From Salminus brasiliensis (taxonomy: Eukaryota; Chordata; Actinopteri; Characiformes; Bryconidae): DNA of 64,000 nt. The stretch spans positions 16,656,490 to 16,720,489 of the forward strand of contig NC_132899.1 of assembly GCF_030463535.1 (NCBI RefSeq). The letters run 5' to 3'. Made by a program: the position numbers and the translations under genes. Position 1 is the first letter of the stretch, and each line of letters begins with the position of its first letter. Shown here in pieces: positions 61,116 through 64,000 of the stretch. Below the pieces are notes generated by a model, which saw only the letters and a program-made list of their open reading frames with translations, made no database searches and was not told the origin of the DNA.

Positions 61116-62140
61116 GGGTTACATAATCCTGTAGAATTCTTAAGGAAGTAAAAACGCAAGTTTAACATGTACTCATAACACAAAGGTCTCTTTCTCACCT
61201 TCAATTAAACATTACTGCCAAAGATCTCCCTAGATCATCATCAGTTTTCATGTGCTATCGCCCTGCCGTTGGCTGTGTACAGTTGGTGTTTAGAATTCAG
61301 GCACATGACCTTTTTTAACAGCAGTATGTAAACAGCATCACTCTGCTCCACTGTTTCTGCTGACTGTAGGACCATAGCTGAGCAGTGCTAGTTTCAATAG
61401 GCTGCTTACTTAGCTAGTACTGAGCTGTTAAGCCAATACCTTGAAAATGATGCTGTCAGTGGTTATAGTAGGGACAAAACTATGGCTACTTTCACACAGC
61501 AGGTAAAGTGGCCCAAATTATATAACCAATTTTTTCACGTAACTTTTTTTTCACATCACATTATCAGACTTCAATACCACATGTGAAAGTGTCCCATATT
61601 AGTCCCATATAACATCTGTGTCACATATGATGAAAAAGATTGAATTTGGGCCACTTTTACTTGTTGTGAGTCTAGAATTCAGGAATGTGTTTTGCCTCTA
61701 ACTGTGGTAGAGTATTTTTAAATGACTTAGCTCCAGTGTAGTAGGCTAGTTGACAGTTATGATCCCTATTAAAGCGATGTCTCTGGGAAATAATGCTGGG
61801 TAGCTGGCCCTCTAAATCTATAAGTAGGCCACTGCCCTAAAATGGGAATGCTTCAGCACATTTAAGTCAACAAGTTGTCTGCTCTTAAGAATAGAGGAAT
61901 GTGTCACACTATACAAATATTCAAAATCATCACTTCACAAGCTAACATAAGTGTTAAAACAGGGAAATCTCTTGTTGGGAATCTGCACAGCTGTTTCAGC
62001 AGGTGAGTTTGCATAACAACTGTCTTATTCAGTAAGAGAGGCCATGCTGAAAGTTAATTAATGTTTATTAATACCATGTTTTAAAGGAGACGAGCATCAT
62101 GGTGCTTTGTTTGTCATAAAAATACAAAACACCTTCAAGT

Positions 62141-62960
62141 GGCATGCAAAAGTTTGGGCACCCCAGGTCAAAATACTGTGAATGCCTACCTGAGTAAAAG
62201 ATGACCTGATAGTTGTTAAGTTTTCAATTATATAAATCATGTTAAATAAGATTTTTTCCCTATTTTTCCCCAATAACAAAAAGGAGATAAGCCTGAAGCA
62301 AATGTTTGGGTATCCTAAAAAAAAGAAAATGCACCAGTATATTGAGAATGTAGGAAATGTTTTTTCCCCCCTCATGACTCTTCCACAGACCTATTTGTGC
62401 TGATATTGCTGCACAGTAGAATAGTGCACCACCACTCCAGAGTCTGCTACATCTTCCTGAAGGTCTTTTTTGCAGTGAAATGGAGGCTTTGATTTGATCT
62501 TCCAGACCTCCACCGTTCATGTTAACTGAGGAACAAACTGAGGAAATGGCTACCTGAAAAAAAGCCTTCGCCTGCTTTGCAGAGATCAACTATTGTAATT
62601 CCTATTGTGCTAAGCAGCTGCTCAGAGGGGGCCGTGGCTGCTAATTGTTGGAATAAGGTTTGAGGAATCTGGAGTTTTTTTTTTAATCTTTGGCATTTGT
62701 TGATTCATAGTTCTTACAAGCCATTTAAGGTCCTTGATAAAAATGATTAATGAGCTTACATGTCTAGGGGTGCCCAAACATTTGCATGGTGATGCCTTTA
62801 CCTTTTTTTTACTTTAAAATTGTCCAAAACAAAACAAATGAAAATAAGGAAAATGTTATATATATTTTAATTTATATTATTAGTATATTCCATTTTAACT
62901 GTGCCTTTTAAATATCAGTTAATCTTTTACTCACTTAATTATTCACAGTAACAGGGCTGG
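62141..62960 (-). mobile_element. Tc1-like relic with GGCATGCAAAAGTTTGGGC end
   Basis: The left end GGCATGCAAAAGTTTGGGCA CCCC is the inverted repeat of a common fish Tc1-like family. The right side carries ATTCACAGTAACAG, the matching subterminal part, but the outer right repeat is lost. Minus-strand remnants at 62589-62380 (FQVAISSV, LEDQIKASI, LQKRPSGRCSRLWSGGAL) fit the DNA-binding region of the transposase, with most catalytic sequence deleted. Confidence 0.65.
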
Positions 62961-63415
62961 CCACTGTATGTCATGTTGTGGGATATTAGGTCATTTCAAT
63001 TAAATAAAATATGGGTGGCTTTTTTTTAAGTGCCCTTCATTTGGGATGCATTAAGTCTATCAAAATTAGACCAATAAGCATTAATATTTAATAGGTGCAC
63101 TAATGGACTCATTGTGATTGACTGAGCATTTGGTGGACTCTTGAATGGGAGTCTACTTTAATTTTTAATCATGTAGATTATATAAATTCAGGGTCTGGCT
63201 GCAGTCTCACTGTCTTAACTATTTAGGCTGAATTTTCTTAAATTCTAAAAGTCTGGTGGGTTAGAAATACGATTTACTTTTCAAGCCACCCCAACGGTGA
63301 TGCAAAAGCAAGGAAATGGGAGCAAGGTGTCCTTCAAACAGACTACCTGAGATTAATTCAGCACAAGAAGAAAGAGCTGGGAGGATTCACATCCACTGTG
63401 TTTCCAATAGGACAC

Positions 63416-64000
63416 TTTATTCCACACTCGTAAACATGAAGACCTTATACATTACATGAGGCATCGCTACATGAAGTACTAATGCAGATATATGGCAAAT
63501 GGGCAGAAATTGTACTACATAAAACAGAACCAGACCTAGTTGTGCGTCAATGAATAAAATACTGAGCCCCCTTTTCATCTTTAGGCAAACCGATGTATTC
63601 AAATATTAAATATTAATATGATATTAAAAGAGAAAAGAAGCAGCTCGCTCACATTGGACAAAATATGCGGTGCAAACATAGCAATGAATCACAGTTGCCC
63701 TTTACATTATCATTGTCCTGACAGTTCATCACGCTCACTCCATCAGCTACAGCCTACTTGGTACCAAATAAATACTGTATAGTTTGACAAGATTGTTTAA
63801 TATAAACAACTTCCTTTCGTACAATTTGCACATTTCTAAGGTATGAGGTAAAGTAAGGCTGTAAAAAGGAGATTTCCTAAAACGTCACATTCCTATGTAC
63901 AACATGAAGGCTGGAGGTTTAGTGACAACTGCAAACTGTTGAAAATGAAAAAGCTCGTATTTGCAGAAGTGCTCAAGACAAGTCAGAACAAATCCACAGG
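63416..64000 (-). other. Probable 3' UTR of a minus-strand gene off the right edge
   Basis: A minus-strand AATAAA is at 63416-63421, followed downstream on that strand by unrelated sequence. The 580 bases upstream of it (63422-64000) are repeat-poor and non-coding, as in a long 3' UTR. In human, as I recall it, ADRB1 is the neighbour of CCDC186 on the side away from TDRD1 and on the opposite strand. A minus-strand adrb1 is therefore the predicted owner. No coding base of it is in the window. Confidence 0.35.

Larger units (their letters stand above)
53671..63415. other. Gene-free interval downstream of ccdc186
   Basis: About 9.7 kb with no exon I can support. It holds a SINE (53890-54010), MITE-like and Tc1-like relics (54271-54424, 54835-55371, 57505-57735, 58734-59671, 59832-59980, 62141-62960) and GCTGGT repeats (60911-61115). 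It also has stretches such as 56000-56700 and 60200-60680 that are not obviously repetitive. The open reading frames here are short and fall in repeats. Confidence 0.55.

Overview
This is vertebrate nuclear DNA, almost certainly from a teleost fish. Genes are split into many short exons with GT-AG introns. The proteins match vertebrate families end to end. The gaps are full of fish-type DNA transposon relics (Tc1-like), foldback elements, a tRNA-derived SINE and long dinucleotide repeats. I cannot name the species.

Four protein-coding genes can be rebuilt exon by exon. Every exon phase closes, with no frameshift or internal stop. (1) vwa2, minus strand, 5' end only: four exons between 2317 and 7959 (signal peptide and first half of the first von Willebrand A domain), plus a possible non-coding first exon ending near 11616. 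The rest lies off the left edge. (2) tdrd1, minus strand, complete coding sequence 20853 down to 12709: 24 exons, 1138 codons, a MYND zinc finger and four extended Tudor domains. It is a germline piRNA-pathway scaffold. (3) ergic2, plus strand, 24567-29214: 12 exons, 350 codons, an ER-Golgi cargo-cycling membrane protein. (4) ccdc186, plus strand, 32319-51324: 15 coding exons, 983 codons, a Golgi/dense-core-vesicle coiled-coil protein, with an upstream non-coding exon and a probable long 3' UTR to about 53670.

The order vwa2-tdrd1-ccdc186 is the order I recall on human chromosome 10q25, so this is an ancient syntenic block. ergic2, which I recall on human chromosome 12, sits between tdrd1 and ccdc186 here. 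tdrd1 and ergic2 diverge from a CpG-containing region at about 21550-22450 that carries MYB-type motifs. ergic2 and ccdc186 run in tandem.

From 53700 to 63400 I see no gene: transposon relics, a SINE, a 0.94 kb foldback element with Tc1-like helix-turn-helix remnants, and stretches that read like conserved non-coding sequence. The last 600 bases look like the 3' UTR of a minus-strand gene whose body is off the right edge. By human synteny this would be adrb1.

The four genes are neighbours, not a pathway: an extracellular matrix protein, a germ-granule scaffold and two secretory-pathway proteins. I found no undescribed biological system. The most informative points are the repeated exon cassette behind the tdrd1 Tudor domains, the ergic2 insertion and short C-terminus, AT repeats against ergic2 splice sites, and pairs of dispersed repeats.
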